Assembly (NCBI RefSeq): GCF_004121075.1
Contig: NZ_RHLN01000014.1
Location: 23,023 to 87,022 of the forward strand
DNA length: 64,000 nt
Origin: Lutibacter sp. HS1-25
Lineage (GTDB): Bacteria; Bacteroidota; Bacteroidia; Flavobacteriales; Flavobacteriaceae
Direction of reading: 5' to 3'
Positions 1 to 8,093 of the stretch are shown piece after piece. A program made the translations under genes and the position numbers. The notes under the pieces are model-generated. The model had not been told where the DNA came from. It did no database searches and was given only the letters and a program-made list of their open reading frames with translations. Numbering within the stretch: position 1 is the first letter of the stretch; each line of letters opens with the position of its first letter.

Positions 1-600
1 GGTTTGTTTGAAGTGCAAGATGCTTCATCTCAATTAGTTGCAGCCTATTTAGACGTTCAACCAGGTATGCGTGTTATTGATACATGTGCTGGTGCTGGTG
101 GAAAAACATTACACTTGGCAGCTTTAATGGAAAACAAAGGTCAGATTATTGCTACAGATATTTACGAAAGTAAATTGAAAAAATTAAAAATCAGAACTCG
201 TAGAGCTGGTGTTTTTAATGTTACAACCAAAGAAATTGATTCTTTAAAAGTAATTAAAAAAATGAAAGGAACTGCAGATCGCGTTTTAATTGATGCGCCT
301 TGTAGTGGTATTGGTGTTTTAAGAAGAAATCCTGATAGCAAGTGGAAATTACAACCTGAATTTGTTGAAAATATAATTAAAACACAGGCCGAAATTTTAG
401 AAAACTACTCGCAATTGGTTAAAGTTGGTGGAAAAATGGTCTATGCAACTTGTTCTATTTTACCTTCGGAAAACGAAAAACAAGTAAAACATTTCTTAAA
501 AAACAACGAAAATTGGATAATTACTAAAGACCATAAAGTATCTCCTTTTAAAACAGGTTACGACGGTTTTTATATGGCTTTACTTGAAAGAAAAAGTTAA
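1..600 (+). CDS. 16S rRNA (cytosine-C5) methyltransferase, RsmB/RsmF family, 3' part
   Basis: The reading frame is open to the left edge, so the N-terminal RNA-binding part and the true start lie outside; the first ATG-like codon inside the window is not the start. What remains is the SAM-dependent catalytic domain of an RNA m5C methyltransferase. Visible are the SAM-binding loop DTCAGAGGKTLHLA, motif IV DAPCSGIG followed by RRNPDSKW, and motif VI YATCSILPSEN. In this family the motif VI Cys attacks the base and the motif IV Cys helps product release. The family is clear; which rRNA position is modified cannot be told from this fragment. The next gene is a separate unit with its own upstream region. 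Confidence 0.9.
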   Translation, partial: GLFEVQDASSQLVAAYLDVQPGMRVIDTCAGAGGKTLHLAALMENKGQIIATDIYESKLKKLKIRTRRAGVFNVTTKEIDSLKVIKKMKGTADRVLIDAPCSGIGVLRRNPDSKWKLQPEFVENIIKTQAEILENYSQLVKVGGKMVYATCSILPSENEKQVKHFLKNNENWIITKDHKVSPFKTGYDGFYMALLERKS

Positions 601-702
601 ATTAACCTAGATTTAATACAAGTCAGTTCTAATTAATGTTAAATTAATACTTAAAACTAGTTTTTTCATAAATTCGTGCTTTAAAAATTTAAACACATTT
701 TT

Positions 703-2778
703 ATGAAAAAACTTTTACTTTTATGTTACTTAATTTCATTAACAACTTACGGTCAAATTCCGAGTGGTTATTATGATAGTGCAACAGGAACAGGCTATAC
801 CCTAAAATCACAATTAAATTCCATCATTTCAAATGGTCATATAGACAATGGCTATACAGCATTATATACAGGTTACCAAACCACAGATAATGATAGCTAT
901 TATGAAAATGATGGTACTGTTTTAGACATGTATTCTGAAAATCCTTTAGGAAATGATCCTTACAACTACAATCATGGCTCAAATAATTGTGGTAATTACA
1001 GTTCTGAAAGTGATTGTTACAATAGAGAACATTTATTTCCTCAAGGTATTTTTGGAAGTGCTTCACCTATGAAAAACGACATTCATCATGTGGTTCCTTC
1101 AGATGGTAAAGTAAACGGACAAAGAAATAATTACCCTTTTGGAGAAGTTACAAACCCAACTTGGACTTCTTTAAATGGCTCTAAATTAGGAGCTAATTCA
1201 ACTCTAGGATATAACGGTACTGTATTTGAGCCAATTGATGAATTTAAAGGAGATATAGCTCGTTGTTTGTTATATTTTGCAACTCGTTATGAAACTCAAA
1301 TTGATAGTTGGTCGCACGATATGATTAATGGTACTAAAGATCAAGTTTACGAAGATTGGTTTATTACTTTATTGGTAAAATGGCATACTAACGACCCTGT
1401 TAGCACACGTGAAATTGACCGAAATAATGCTGCGTACGCTTACCAAGGAAATAGAAACCCATATATAGATCATCCTGAATATGTAAATGTTATTTGGAGT
1501 GCTTTTACAACAACTCCAGATACCGAAAAACCTTCAACTCCAACAAATTTAGTTGCTTCAAACATTACAAATACCACTGTAGACTTAGCTTGGACTGCTT
1601 CAACCGACAATATCGGTGTTACAAAATATGAAATTTTTGTTGATGGTAATTTATACACAACCTCAACAACAAACACAAAAACAGTAACTGGTTTAACTAA
1701 AAATACAGCATACAATTTTACTGTTTACGCTAAAGATGCAGCTGGAAATATTTCAACAGTAAGCAATACAGAAACGGCTACAACTGATAATTTTATTGAT
1801 ACAGAGAAACCTTCAACAATTACTGATTTAATTGCTTCAAATATATCAAGCTCATCTGTTGATTTAACTTGGACAACATCAACAGATAATGTAGAAGTAA
1901 CTTTTTATGAAGTTTTTAAAAATGGCTTATTTTTAGAATCTATTAATACAAATTCTTATACAGCTACTAATTTAACACCTGAAACTACTTATACCTTTAC
2001 GGTTTATGCAAAAGACGCTGCTAATAATACTTCAGTTGTTAGTAATACAGAAACAACTACAACTTTAGCTGCTAGTTCATTTTGTGGCACTGAAACTTTT
2101 ACCAATGCAACTAACACCCCTACAGGTAGTTATGGAGATGGGTCATTTATTGGGGATAACGCTATAACCTGGACTTACACACATGCTAGAGCTAATGATG
2201 GGTTTGTAATAGATGGAACGGGTATTATGTTAAGAAGACAAACAAGCAACAGTAAAGTTGTATCTTCTACAATTTCTGGTGGAATTGGAGATTTTACGTG
2301 TAGTTTAAAGAAAGCTTTTACAGGTGGTGGAGACAGACAGGTTGAATTATTAATTAATGATATTTCAAAAGGAACATCAATTGCTTGGGACAATACAGAT
2401 ACGCAAACTTTTACCGTTAGCGGAATAAATATCTCTGGAAATGTGAAAATTGAAATTAGAAATATTACCGAAAAACAATTAATTGTAGATGATATTACTT
2501 GGACTTGTTACAACACACTTTCAAATGAAGATTTAGAACAAAATCTATTCAATGTTTATCCTAATCCTTCAAAAAACAATACTATAACCATAAGTTTATC
2601 TAATAACAATATAACTTCTATACAATTATATGCTATTACTGGTCAGCTTATAAAAAGTATAAAAAATCCCTCATCAAAAGATCATAAAGTGATGATTGAT
2701 TACATTCCAACTGGGGTTTATCTATTAAAAGTAAAAAGCAATGAAGCTGTTGCTACAAAAAGAATTATTATAGAATAG
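703..2778 (+). CDS. Secreted endonuclease I with two fibronectin type III domains and T9SS sorting domain
   Basis: 691 residues. A signal peptide (about 1-18, ending TTYGQ) is followed by an endonuclease I (EndA/NucM-like) domain to about residue 265. It carries the DNase signatures YNREHLFPQ near 106 and DIHHVVPSDGKVNGQRNNYPFGE near 126. Two fibronectin type III repeats follow, each opening with DTEKPST (near 268 and 365), then a beta-rich segment from about 455. The C-terminus (about 615-691) is a type A type IX secretion sorting domain, with NVYPNPS, GVYLLKV and a final KRIIIE. The protein should therefore cross the outer membrane through the T9SS and be released or surface-anchored, probably to degrade external DNA for nutrients. 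The T9SS regulator porX lies 44 kb downstream. Confidence 0.93.
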   Translation: MKKLLLLCYLISLTTYGQIPSGYYDSATGTGYTLKSQLNSIISNGHIDNGYTALYTGYQTTDNDSYYENDGTVLDMYSENPLGNDPYNYNHGSNNCGNYSSESDCYNREHLFPQGIFGSASPMKNDIHHVVPSDGKVNGQRNNYPFGEVTNPTWTSLNGSKLGANSTLGYNGTVFEPIDEFKGDIARCLLYFATRYETQIDSWSHDMINGTKDQVYEDWFITLLVKWHTNDPVSTREIDRNNAAYAYQGNRNPYIDHPEYVNVIWSAFTTTPDTEKPSTPTNLVASNITNTTVDLAWTASTDNIGVTKYEIFVDGNLYTTSTTNTKTVTGLTKNTAYNFTVYAKDAAGNISTVSNTETATTDNFIDTEKPSTITDLIASNISSSSVDLTWTTSTDNVEVTFYEVFKNGLFLESINTNSYTATNLTPETTYTFTVYAKDAANNTSVVSNTETTTTLAASSFCGTETFTNATNTPTGSYGDGSFIGDNAITWTYTHARANDGFVIDGTGIMLRRQTSNSKVVSSTISGGIGDFTCSLKKAFTGGGDRQVELLINDISKGTSIAWDNTDTQTFTVSGINISGNVKIEIRNITEKQLIVDDITWTCYNTLSNEDLEQNLFNVYPNPSKNNTITISLSNNNITSIQLYAITGQLIKSIKNPSSKDHKVMIDYIPTGVYLLKVKSNEAVATKRIIIE

Positions 2779-2806
2779 TATATTTTTAGCTATTTTAAAT
2801 AAGTAA

Positions 2807-2840
2807 AGGCTGTATAAAAAGTAAACTTTTTATACAGCCT
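2807..2840. terminator. Bidirectional intrinsic terminator
   Basis: A 16-bp perfect inverted repeat, AGGCTGTATAAAAAGT and its complement, has only AA in the loop. It lies between two convergent genes, the endonuclease and the DUF2461 gene, and can stop transcription from both. Confidence 0.85.
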
Positions 2841-2846
2841 CTTATT

Positions 2847-3521
2847 TTATGCTATAATTGAAACACCATTTAAATCGGTTGTTAGCACATCACTCATATA
2901 ATCAAAATAAGGACGCATTGCTTTGTATGAATTTGTAACTTCTTCTAAAAAATTAGGACTTAAGATTTCCTCATCCGTAAAATTACGAATTACAATAAAT
3001 TGTTTCATTCGTATCAAATCCATATCAGGATGTTCTTTATCAAAGCCACGTGGTGCAGTTTTTAAAGCATCACCTTTTAAAGTTCCAAAATACTTTACAA
3101 ATGTTGGATTGGTGATTATTTGTCGTATTTCAGAAGCATCCATTTCAAATTCTTTTCTAATTCGCAATAAATCTTCTTTATTTGGTTCCCAAAAACCACC
3201 AGCTAAAAAACTTTCTCCTGGTCTAATTCGCAAATAATAACCGCCCCTTAACTTATTGGTAGCTCTTGAAAAACTTCCTGCAAAATGAGGTTTGTAAGGT
3301 GTTTTGTCTAAAGAAAAACGCACATCACGATAAATGCGAAACAATTTAAATTGATCAATATCATCATGCAACTTTAACTGTTCTAAAATGGCATTGTAAA
3401 ACTCTTTGGCCTTCTTTTGCTCTTTTTGAAATTCGGTTTTATGATCGTTAAACCAATCTCGATTGTTATTTTCTTTTAAAGAAGAAAGGAAATCGAGTGT
3501 GGTTTTTGATATTGAAGCCAT
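2847..3521 (-). CDS. DUF2461 domain protein
   Basis: 224 residues, the usual full length for the DUF2461 (TIGR02453) family. Recognised from the N-terminal TLDFLSSLKENNNRDWFNDHK, the central FRIYRDVRFSLDKTPYKPHFAG and GGYYLRIRPGESFLAGGFW. The family is widespread in Bacteroidota and Actinobacteria and has no assigned biochemical role. No signal peptide or membrane segment is seen, so it is probably cytoplasmic. It lies downstream of the histidine operon on the same strand, but about 200 bases of repeat-rich sequence separate it from hisIE, so it is unlikely to share that pathway. Confidence 0.85.
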   Translation of the reverse strand: MASISKTTLDFLSSLKENNNRDWFNDHKTEFQKEQKKAKEFYNAILEQLKLHDDIDQFKLFRIYRDVRFSLDKTPYKPHFAGSFSRATNKLRGGYYLRIRPGESFLAGGFWEPNKEDLLRIRKEFEMDASEIRQIITNPTFVKYFGTLKGDALKTAPRGFDKEHPDMDLIRMKQFIVIRNFTDEEILSPNFLEEVTNSYKAMRPYFDYMSDVLTTDLNGVSIIA

Positions 3522-3621
3522 GTTGAATGTTAGATTTTAAAGTTTAGAAATTAGAAGTTAAATATACGATATTAATTAAAATTAGTAACTAGCTTTCAAA
3601 TTATACATTTTCTATCAATTA

Positions 3622-3643
3622 TGGCTTCGACTTCGCTCAGCCA
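3622..3643. repeat. Hairpin repeat with conserved TCGACTNNGCTC loop, copy 1
   Basis: The stem TGGCT (3622-3626) and AGCCA (3639-3643) encloses the loop TCGACTTCGCTC. The same loop occurs at 4346, 5392 and 10605, each time flanked by a different but still complementary stem. It sits in the spacer after hisIE. A small REP-like or mobile palindrome is the most likely identity. Confidence 0.7.
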
Positions 3644-3723
3644 CCATTAAACGTCCGATTTTAAACTTTAGAAGTTAGAAATACAATATTAGAAGTTAAT
3701 TCTAAAAATTCGTAATTCGTAAT

Positions 3724-4323
3724 TTATTTATGTCTTCCTTGCAAAACAGCTACAATATCTTTTAAAGTATAACCTTTAGCTTGTAGTAAAATTAAGTAAT
3801 GAAACAACAAATCTGCTCCTTCATTTAAAAATAACGCTTCATTATCATCTTTTGCTTCAATAACAATTTCAACAGCCTCTTCACCTACTTTTTGAGCAAT
3901 TTTATTGATACCTGCTTCAAACAAAGAAGCTACATAACTCTTTTTTGAATTGGCATCTTCTCTCCTACTTTTTATTACATCTTCTAATTCTGATAAAAAT
4001 CCAAAAGACTGCTCGTTTGTTTCTTCCCAACAAGTATCTGTTCCTTTGTGGCAAGTTGGTCCAACAGGATTTACTTTAATCAACAAAGTATCTTGATCAC
4101 AATCGTTTTTTATAGAAACCAAATTTAAAAAGTTTCCACTTTCTTCACCTTTGGTCCACAATCTGTTTTTTGTTCGACTATAAAAAGTCACTTTACCCGT
4201 TTCAATAGTTTTGGCATAAGCTTCTTGATTCATATACCCAAGCATTAACACTTTTTTTGTTATTGCATCTTGAATAATTGCCGGTACTAAACCATCGTTG
4301 TTTTTATTAAAATCTATATTCAT
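3724..4323 (-). CDS. hisIE: Bifunctional phosphoribosyl-AMP cyclohydrolase / phosphoribosyl-ATP pyrophosphatase
   Basis: 199 residues, last gene of the histidine operon. The N-terminal HisI domain (about 1-110) opens the purine ring of phosphoribosyl-AMP. It shows FYSRTKNRLWTKGEESGN and the metal-binding NDCDQDTLL with VGPTCHKGTDTCW, which carries the zinc cysteines. The C-terminal HisE domain (about 113-199) removes pyrophosphate from phosphoribosyl-ATP and contains EEAVEIVIEAKDDNEA and GADLLFHYL. These are steps 2 and 3 of the pathway. The fusion is common in Bacteroidota and enterobacteria. The gene follows hisF after an 80-base spacer with a hairpin repeat. Confidence 0.96.
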   Translation of the reverse strand: MNIDFNKNNDGLVPAIIQDAITKKVLMLGYMNQEAYAKTIETGKVTFYSRTKNRLWTKGEESGNFLNLVSIKNDCDQDTLLIKVNPVGPTCHKGTDTCWEETNEQSFGFLSELEDVIKSRREDANSKKSYVASLFEAGINKIAQKVGEEAVEIVIEAKDDNEALFLNEGADLLFHYLILLQAKGYTLKDIVAVLQGRHK

Positions 4324-4339
4324 AATTGTATGTTTTATG

Positions 4340-4363
4340 GTGATTGAGCTTAGTCGAAATCAC
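4340..4363. repeat. Hairpin repeat with conserved loop, copy 2 (inverted)
   Basis: On the minus strand the loop TCGACTAAGCTC is enclosed by GTGATT and AATCAC, a perfect 6-bp stem whose sequence differs from the other copies. It lies in the hisF-hisIE spacer. Confidence 0.7.
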
Positions 4364-4403
4364 AATTTATAGTTGTTTCTGATTTGCTCAACTACCAGTA
4401 AAA

Positions 4404-5159
4404 TTATAATCTTACCGGAATATTATTCCTTTTTAATTCGTTTTTTAAATCTATAATTTCAATTTCTTTAAAATGAAAAACACTTGCTGCCAAAGCTGCA
4501 TCGGCTTTTCCTTCAATAAAAGTATCGGTAAAATGTTGCATATTTCCTGCGCCACCCGAAGCAATTATTGGTATATTAACCAACTCACTTAAATAAGCCA
4601 AGGCTTTATTTGCAAATCCGTTTTTTGTACCATCGTGATCCATTGAGGTAAATAAAATTTCACCTGCCCCACGTTGTTCAACTTCTTTTGCCCAATCAAA
4701 TAATTTGATATCTGTTGGCACTTTTCCACCAACCAAATGCACCATCCATTCTCCATTAATCTGTTTGGCATCAATAGCAACAACCACACACTGACTTCCA
4801 AATTTTGCGGCCAAATCGTTGATTAATTGCGGATTTTTTACTGCGGAAGAATTGATTGAAACTTTATCAGCTCCAGAATTTAGTAAAATTTCAACATCCT
4901 CAACTGATGAAATTCCACCACCAACAGTAAATGGAATATTCACCTTTTCAGCCACGTGCATCACCAGTTCAGCCAACGTTTTTCTGCGTTGTTCAGTTGC
5001 TGTAATATCTAAAAACACCAATTCATCGGCACCTTCATTTGCATAAATTTCAGCCAATTCAACAGGATCACCAGCATCGCGTAAATCTACAAAATTCACC
5101 CCTTTTACAGTTCTTCCGTTTTTAATATCAAGGCAAGGTATTATTCTTTTTGTTAACAT
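4404..5159 (-). CDS. hisF: Imidazole glycerol phosphate synthase, cyclase subunit
   Basis: 251 residues, full length. A TIM barrel that uses ammonia delivered by HisH to close the imidazole ring, giving IGP and AICAR. Catalytic aspartates are visible in [16 protein letters not shown] (near residue 11) and [11 protein letters not shown] (near 130). Phosphate-binding glycines are in FTVGGGISS and IIASGGAGN. It is the partner of HisH, encoded two genes upstream in the same operon, and a paralogue of the neighbouring HisA barrel. Confidence 0.97.
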   Translation of the reverse strand: MLTKRIIPCLDIKNGRTVKGVNFVDLRDAGDPVELAEIYANEGADELVFLDITATEQRRKTLAELVMHVAEKVNIPFTVGGGISSVEDVEILLNSGADKVSINSSAVKNPQLINDLAAKFGSQCVVVAIDAKQINGEWMVHLVGGKVPTDIKLFDWAKEVEQRGAGEILFTSMDHDGTKNGFANKALAYLSELVNIPIIASGGAGNMQHFTDTFIEGKADAALAASVFHFKEIEIIDLKNELKRNNIPVRL

Positions 5160-5186
5160 TTTTTAAAGTTTGATATTAAATATTAA

Positions 5187-5230
5187 ATATTAGAAGTATT
5201 CATTTTAGAATGCTTTTTTACTTCTAATAT
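5187..5230. repeat. AT-rich palindrome in hisA-hisF spacer
   Basis: Arms ATATTAGAAGTA (5187-5198) and TACTTCTAATAT (5219-5230) are perfectly complementary over 12 bp. The inner arm motif recurs at 6904-6946, and related motifs occur at 6022-6061 and 3540-3700. It could form a hairpin in the his mRNA. Confidence 0.7.
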
Positions 5231-5237
5231 CGTATAT

Positions 5238-5987
5238 CTAACCTTGTAATATAAATTGTTCTATTTGTTTCATACTAATTTTATGCTCGTAAATTGCTTT
5301 ACCAACAATGGTTCCTTCGCAACCCATTTCAGCCAAACGCGGTAATTCATCGTATGTTGAAATTCCTCCTGAGGCAATTAGCTTAATCTTCTCGACTGCG
5401 CTCGAACTAACAAAATTGGTTTGATCTAATATTTTTTGATACAAAGCAAAAGACGGACCTTGTAACATACCATCTTTTGCAATATCGGTACAAATTACGT
5501 AGCGCACACCTTCTCTCATATAATTTTGAATAAATGGTATCAATTCCTCTTTACTTTCTTCTAACCAACCACTTACAGCAACTTTTTCGTCCATTGCATC
5601 GGCACCTAAAATAATTTTATTTGCTCCAAATTTTTGCAACCAACTTTTAAATGTATCAGGATTTTTAACAGCGATACTTCCACCAGTAATTTGATTTGCA
5701 CCACTTTCAAAAGCAATACGCAAATCGTCATCAGATTTTAATCCACCACCAAAATCAATACTTAAATTTGTGTTTGAAGCGATACTTTCCAATACTTTAT
5801 GATTTACAATATGACTTGCTTTTGCACCATCTAAATCTACCAAATGTAAATGTTTTACACCGTGTGCTTCAAACATTTTAGCTACCTCTAACGGATTTTC
5901 GTTATAAATTTTTTGTGTTGCGTAATCGCCTTTTGAAAGACGTACACATTTTCCGTTGATGATATCTATTGCTGGAATTATTCTCAT
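5238..5987 (-). CDS. hisA: ProFAR isomerase (phosphoribosylformimino-AICAR-P isomerase)
   Basis: 249 residues. A TIM barrel that carries out the Amadori rearrangement of ProFAR to PRFAR. Catalytic Asp residues lie in [19 protein letters not shown] (near 8) and [16 protein letters not shown] (near 129). The C-terminal phosphate site is LIASGGIST with [13 protein letters not shown]. Oddity: just before IKLIASGG there is an extra stretch reading SSSAVEKI. It is encoded by a copy of the TCGACTNNGCTC hairpin repeat (5389-5406), so the repeat seems to have inserted in frame into a surface loop between barrel elements. The rest is intact and the protein is probably active. Confidence 0.95.
   Translation of the reverse strand: MRIIPAIDIINGKCVRLSKGDYATQKIYNENPLEVAKMFEAHGVKHLHLVDLDGAKASHIVNHKVLESIASNTNLSIDFGGGLKSDDDLRIAFESGANQITGGSIAVKNPDTFKSWLQKFGANKIILGADAMDEKVAVSGWLEESKEELIPFIQNYMREGVRYVICTDIAKDGMLQGPSFALYQKILDQTNFVSSSAVEKIKLIASGGISTYDELPRLAEMGCEGTIVGKAIYEHKISMKQIEQFILQG
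5389..5406. repeat. Hairpin repeat copy 3, inside hisA
   Basis: The loop TCGACTGCGCTC (5392-5403) is flanked by TTC and GAA, a 3-bp complementary stem. It lies within the hisA coding sequence and is translated there. It matches the loop of the intergenic copies at 3627, 4346 and 10605. Confidence 0.65.
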
Positions 5988-6021
5988 TTTTTAATATATG
6001 ATTTACGATATTAGATTTACG

Positions 6022-6061
6022 ATATTTGATATAAGAAGTTTAAACTTTTAATATCAAATAT
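6022..6061. repeat. AT-rich palindrome in hisH-hisA spacer
   Basis: Arms ATATTTGATAT (6022-6032) and ATATCAAATAT (6051-6061) are perfect complements. They enclose a second palindrome, AAGTTTAAACTT, so the whole 40 bases can fold into one long hairpin. It is related to the elements in the neighbouring his spacers. Confidence 0.65.
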
Positions 6062-6085
6062 TTAACTTCTAATATTCCTCTTCTT

Positions 6086-6283
6086 TTATTTACTATTTCT
6101 TCTTGCTGTATTTATTGAAGCTACTGTAATAGCCAACAGCTCATTTCCTTCTTTTTTTAACTGTTGAATTTCATCTAAATTATCAGTCATTATTTCTTCA
6201 AAAATTTCTAACCAATAAACACTTTCATCAATTTCTTCTTCAACTATTTTCAATTTATTGATAAAATCGGCTGTTGAACTTCT
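6086..6283 (-). pseudogene. Remnant of a four-helix-bundle (23S rRNA intervening-sequence type) protein gene
   Basis: On the minus strand, 65 codons read from STADFINKLKIVEEEIDESVY through WLEIFEEIM and ELLAITVASINTARRNSK to a stop at 6086. This resembles the C-terminal half of the four-helix-bundle proteins of the 23S intervening-sequence family (AQSKADFINKL... and a late ELxxLL/SSxxN region). The N-terminal half is missing. Upstream the frame runs through the hisH tail to a TGA with no usable ATG before the middle of the fragment. The break coincides with a copy of the TTAGAAGTTCAATATTAGA repeat. I infer a decayed insertion inside the his operon. Confidence 0.6.
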
Positions 6284-6288
6284 AATAT

Positions 6289-6882
6289 CTAATATTGAAC
6301 TTCTAACTTTAAAAAATTCTCAAGAATTTTAGCTCCTGCTTTGCTGCTTTTTTCGGGGTGAAATTGTACACCGTAAAAGTTTTTTTCTTGTAAAGCTGAG
6401 GCGTATGTAATTCCGTATTGGGTTGTTGCAATAGCTTCATTGTTTAACGAAACATAGTAACTATGCACCAAATACATATATTCTTTCTCGTTAATGCCTT
6501 CAAAAATAGCTGATTTCAAGTTTTCAATTTGATTCCACCCAATTTGAGGTACTTTTTCAGTAGCATCAAATTTTAACACGTCACAATCAAAAATACCCAA
6601 ACCTTTTGTATCACCTTCTTCACAATACCTGCACATCAATTGCATTCCTAAACAAATTCCTAAAACAGGTTGTTTTAATGTTGGAATTACTTTGTCTAAT
6701 CCGGTTGCTTTTAGCATTTCCATAGCACTGCTTGCTTCACCCACACCTGGAAAAATTACTTTATCGGCATTTCTAATTTCTTCTTCATCGTGCGATAAAA
6801 CTGCTTCATAACCCAAACGCTGAATCGCAAATTTGATAGATTGAATATTTCCTGCACCGTAATTTATGATAACTATTTTCAA
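6289..6882 (-). CDS. hisH: Imidazole glycerol phosphate synthase, glutamine amidotransferase subunit
   Basis: 197 residues, full length. A class I glutaminase that supplies ammonia to HisF. The catalytic triad is visible: Cys in VLGICLGMQLM (near 77), and His and Glu in YGVQFHPEKSSKAG near the C-terminus. The N-terminus IVIINYGAGNIQSI is typical. Oddity: the last residues, LEVQY, and the stop codon are written by an AT-rich repeat (TTAGAAGTTCAATATTAG) that is repeated immediately downstream, so the original tail seems to have been replaced by repeat sequence. Confidence 0.96.
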   Translation of the reverse strand: MKIVIINYGAGNIQSIKFAIQRLGYEAVLSHDEEEIRNADKVIFPGVGEASSAMEMLKATGLDKVIPTLKQPVLGICLGMQLMCRYCEEGDTKGLGIFDCDVLKFDATEKVPQIGWNQIENLKSAIFEGINEKEYMYLVHSYYVSLNNEAIATTQYGITYASALQEKNFYGVQFHPEKSSKAGAKILENFLKLEVQY

Positions 6883-6903
6883 TTTTTTAATTTTAAAAGT
6901 TAG

Positions 6904-6946
6904 ATATTAGAAGTTAAAAGTTTAACTAACTTCATACTTCTAATAT
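6904..6946. repeat. AT-rich palindrome in hisB-hisH spacer
   Basis: Arms ATATTAGAAGT (6904-6914) and ACTTCTAATAT (6936-6946) are perfectly complementary and identical to the arms of the hisA-hisF spacer element at 5187-5230. The inner sequence holds a further AGTTA/TAACT pair. Confidence 0.7.
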
Positions 6947-6959
6947 TTAATATTTCACC

Positions 6960-8093
6960 TTATAAAAGTCCTTTTGTACTTGGTAAAATCATTTTTTCAG
7001 GATCGCGTTTTACAGCAACCTTTATGGCCTTTGCAAATGCTTTAAAAATACCTTCAATTTTATGGTGTTCATTGGTGCCTTCAGCCTTAATATTAAGGTT
7101 ACAACGTGCACCATCAGTAAACGATTTAAACAAATGATAAAACATTTCAGTTGGCATTTCACCAATTTTTTCTCGTTTAAAATCTGCATCCCAAACCAAC
7201 CAGTTTCTACCACCAAAATCAATAGCTACTTGCGCTAAACAATCGTCCATTGGCAAACAAAAACCATAGCGTTCTATTCCTAATTTATTTCCTAAAGCCT
7301 TTGAAAATACTTCGCCCAAAGCAATCATAGTATCTTCAATAGTATGATGTTCATCTACTTCTAAATCGCCCTGAACCTGAATTGTTAAGTCCATACTTCC
7401 GTGACGCGCAATTTGATCTAGCATATGGTCAAAAAATGCAATTCCTGTTGAAATGTCGCTTTTACCAGTACCATCTAAATTTAATTTGATGTAAATTTTT
7501 GTTTCGTTGGTATTACGCGTTAATTCAGCAGTACGGTTTTTTAATTTTAAAAACTCGTAAATTTCTTGCCAATCGTTGCTTTCTAGTGCAATAAATGAAT
7601 CCAAATCATTTCTTTTTACTGAAATTTCATTGATACCTAAATGGGTATTGTCATTTATAAAAATAGCTTTTGCATCTAAATTTTTTGCCAATTCAACATC
7701 GGTCAAACGATCTCCAATTACAAAAGAATTTTTCAAATCATATGCTTCTGTAAAATATTTGGTTAACAAACCTGTTTTTGGTTTTCGGGTATTGGCATTT
7801 TCGTGTGGAAAAGTTTTGTCAATAAACACATCTTGAAACACAACGCCTTCATTTTCAAAAGTATTCATAATAAAATTATGAACAGGCCAAAAAGTATCTT
7901 CAGGATACACATCAGTTCCTAAACCATCTTGATTGGTAATCATAGCCAATTCAAAATCCAATTCTTTGGCAATTTTACTTAAATAAGTAAATACTTTTGG
8001 ATAAAAAACCAATTTTTCAAACGAGTCAATTTGCTCATCAGCTGGTTCTTTAATCATCGTTCCGTCACGGTCAATAAATAGTACTTTCTTCAT
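6960..8093 (-). CDS. hisB: Bifunctional histidinol-phosphatase / imidazoleglycerol-phosphate dehydratase
   Basis: 377 residues. The N-terminal HAD-type histidinol-phosphatase (about 1-165) has the nucleophile motif FIDRDGTMI and [13 protein letters not shown]. The C-terminal IGP dehydratase (about 185-377) has the two metal-binding motifs DEHHTIEDT and NEHHKIEGI. It therefore performs steps 6 and 8 of histidine synthesis. The stop codon of hisC and this start overlap by one base (TAATG), which suggests translational coupling. Oddity: the segment [14 protein letters not shown] aligns with the zinc-binding loop of the E. coli enzyme but has no cysteines, so this phosphatase probably lacks the structural zinc. 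Confidence 0.96.
   Translation of the reverse strand: MKKVLFIDRDGTMIKEPADEQIDSFEKLVFYPKVFTYLSKIAKELDFELAMITNQDGLGTDVYPEDTFWPVHNFIMNTFENEGVVFQDVFIDKTFPHENANTRKPKTGLLTKYFTEAYDLKNSFVIGDRLTDVELAKNLDAKAIFINDNTHLGINEISVKRNDLDSFIALESNDWQEIYEFLKLKNRTAELTRNTNETKIYIKLNLDGTGKSDISTGIAFFDHMLDQIARHGSMDLTIQVQGDLEVDEHHTIEDTMIALGEVFSKALGNKLGIERYGFCLPMDDCLAQVAIDFGGRNWLVWDADFKREKIGEMPTEMFYHLFKSFTDGARCNLNIKAEGTNEHHKIEGIFKAFAKAIKVAVKRDPEKMILPSTKGLL

Noticed and set aside
824..1066. 80-residue His/Cys-rich minus-strand frame
   Set aside because: It lies wholly inside the endonuclease domain on the other strand. The His and Cys content is a shadow of Asn/Tyr-rich codons.
5160..6960. Possible CRISPR-like array because of repeated short motifs in the his spacers
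   Set aside because: The repeats are short, palindromic, separated by whole genes and lack uniform spacers. No cas genes are present.
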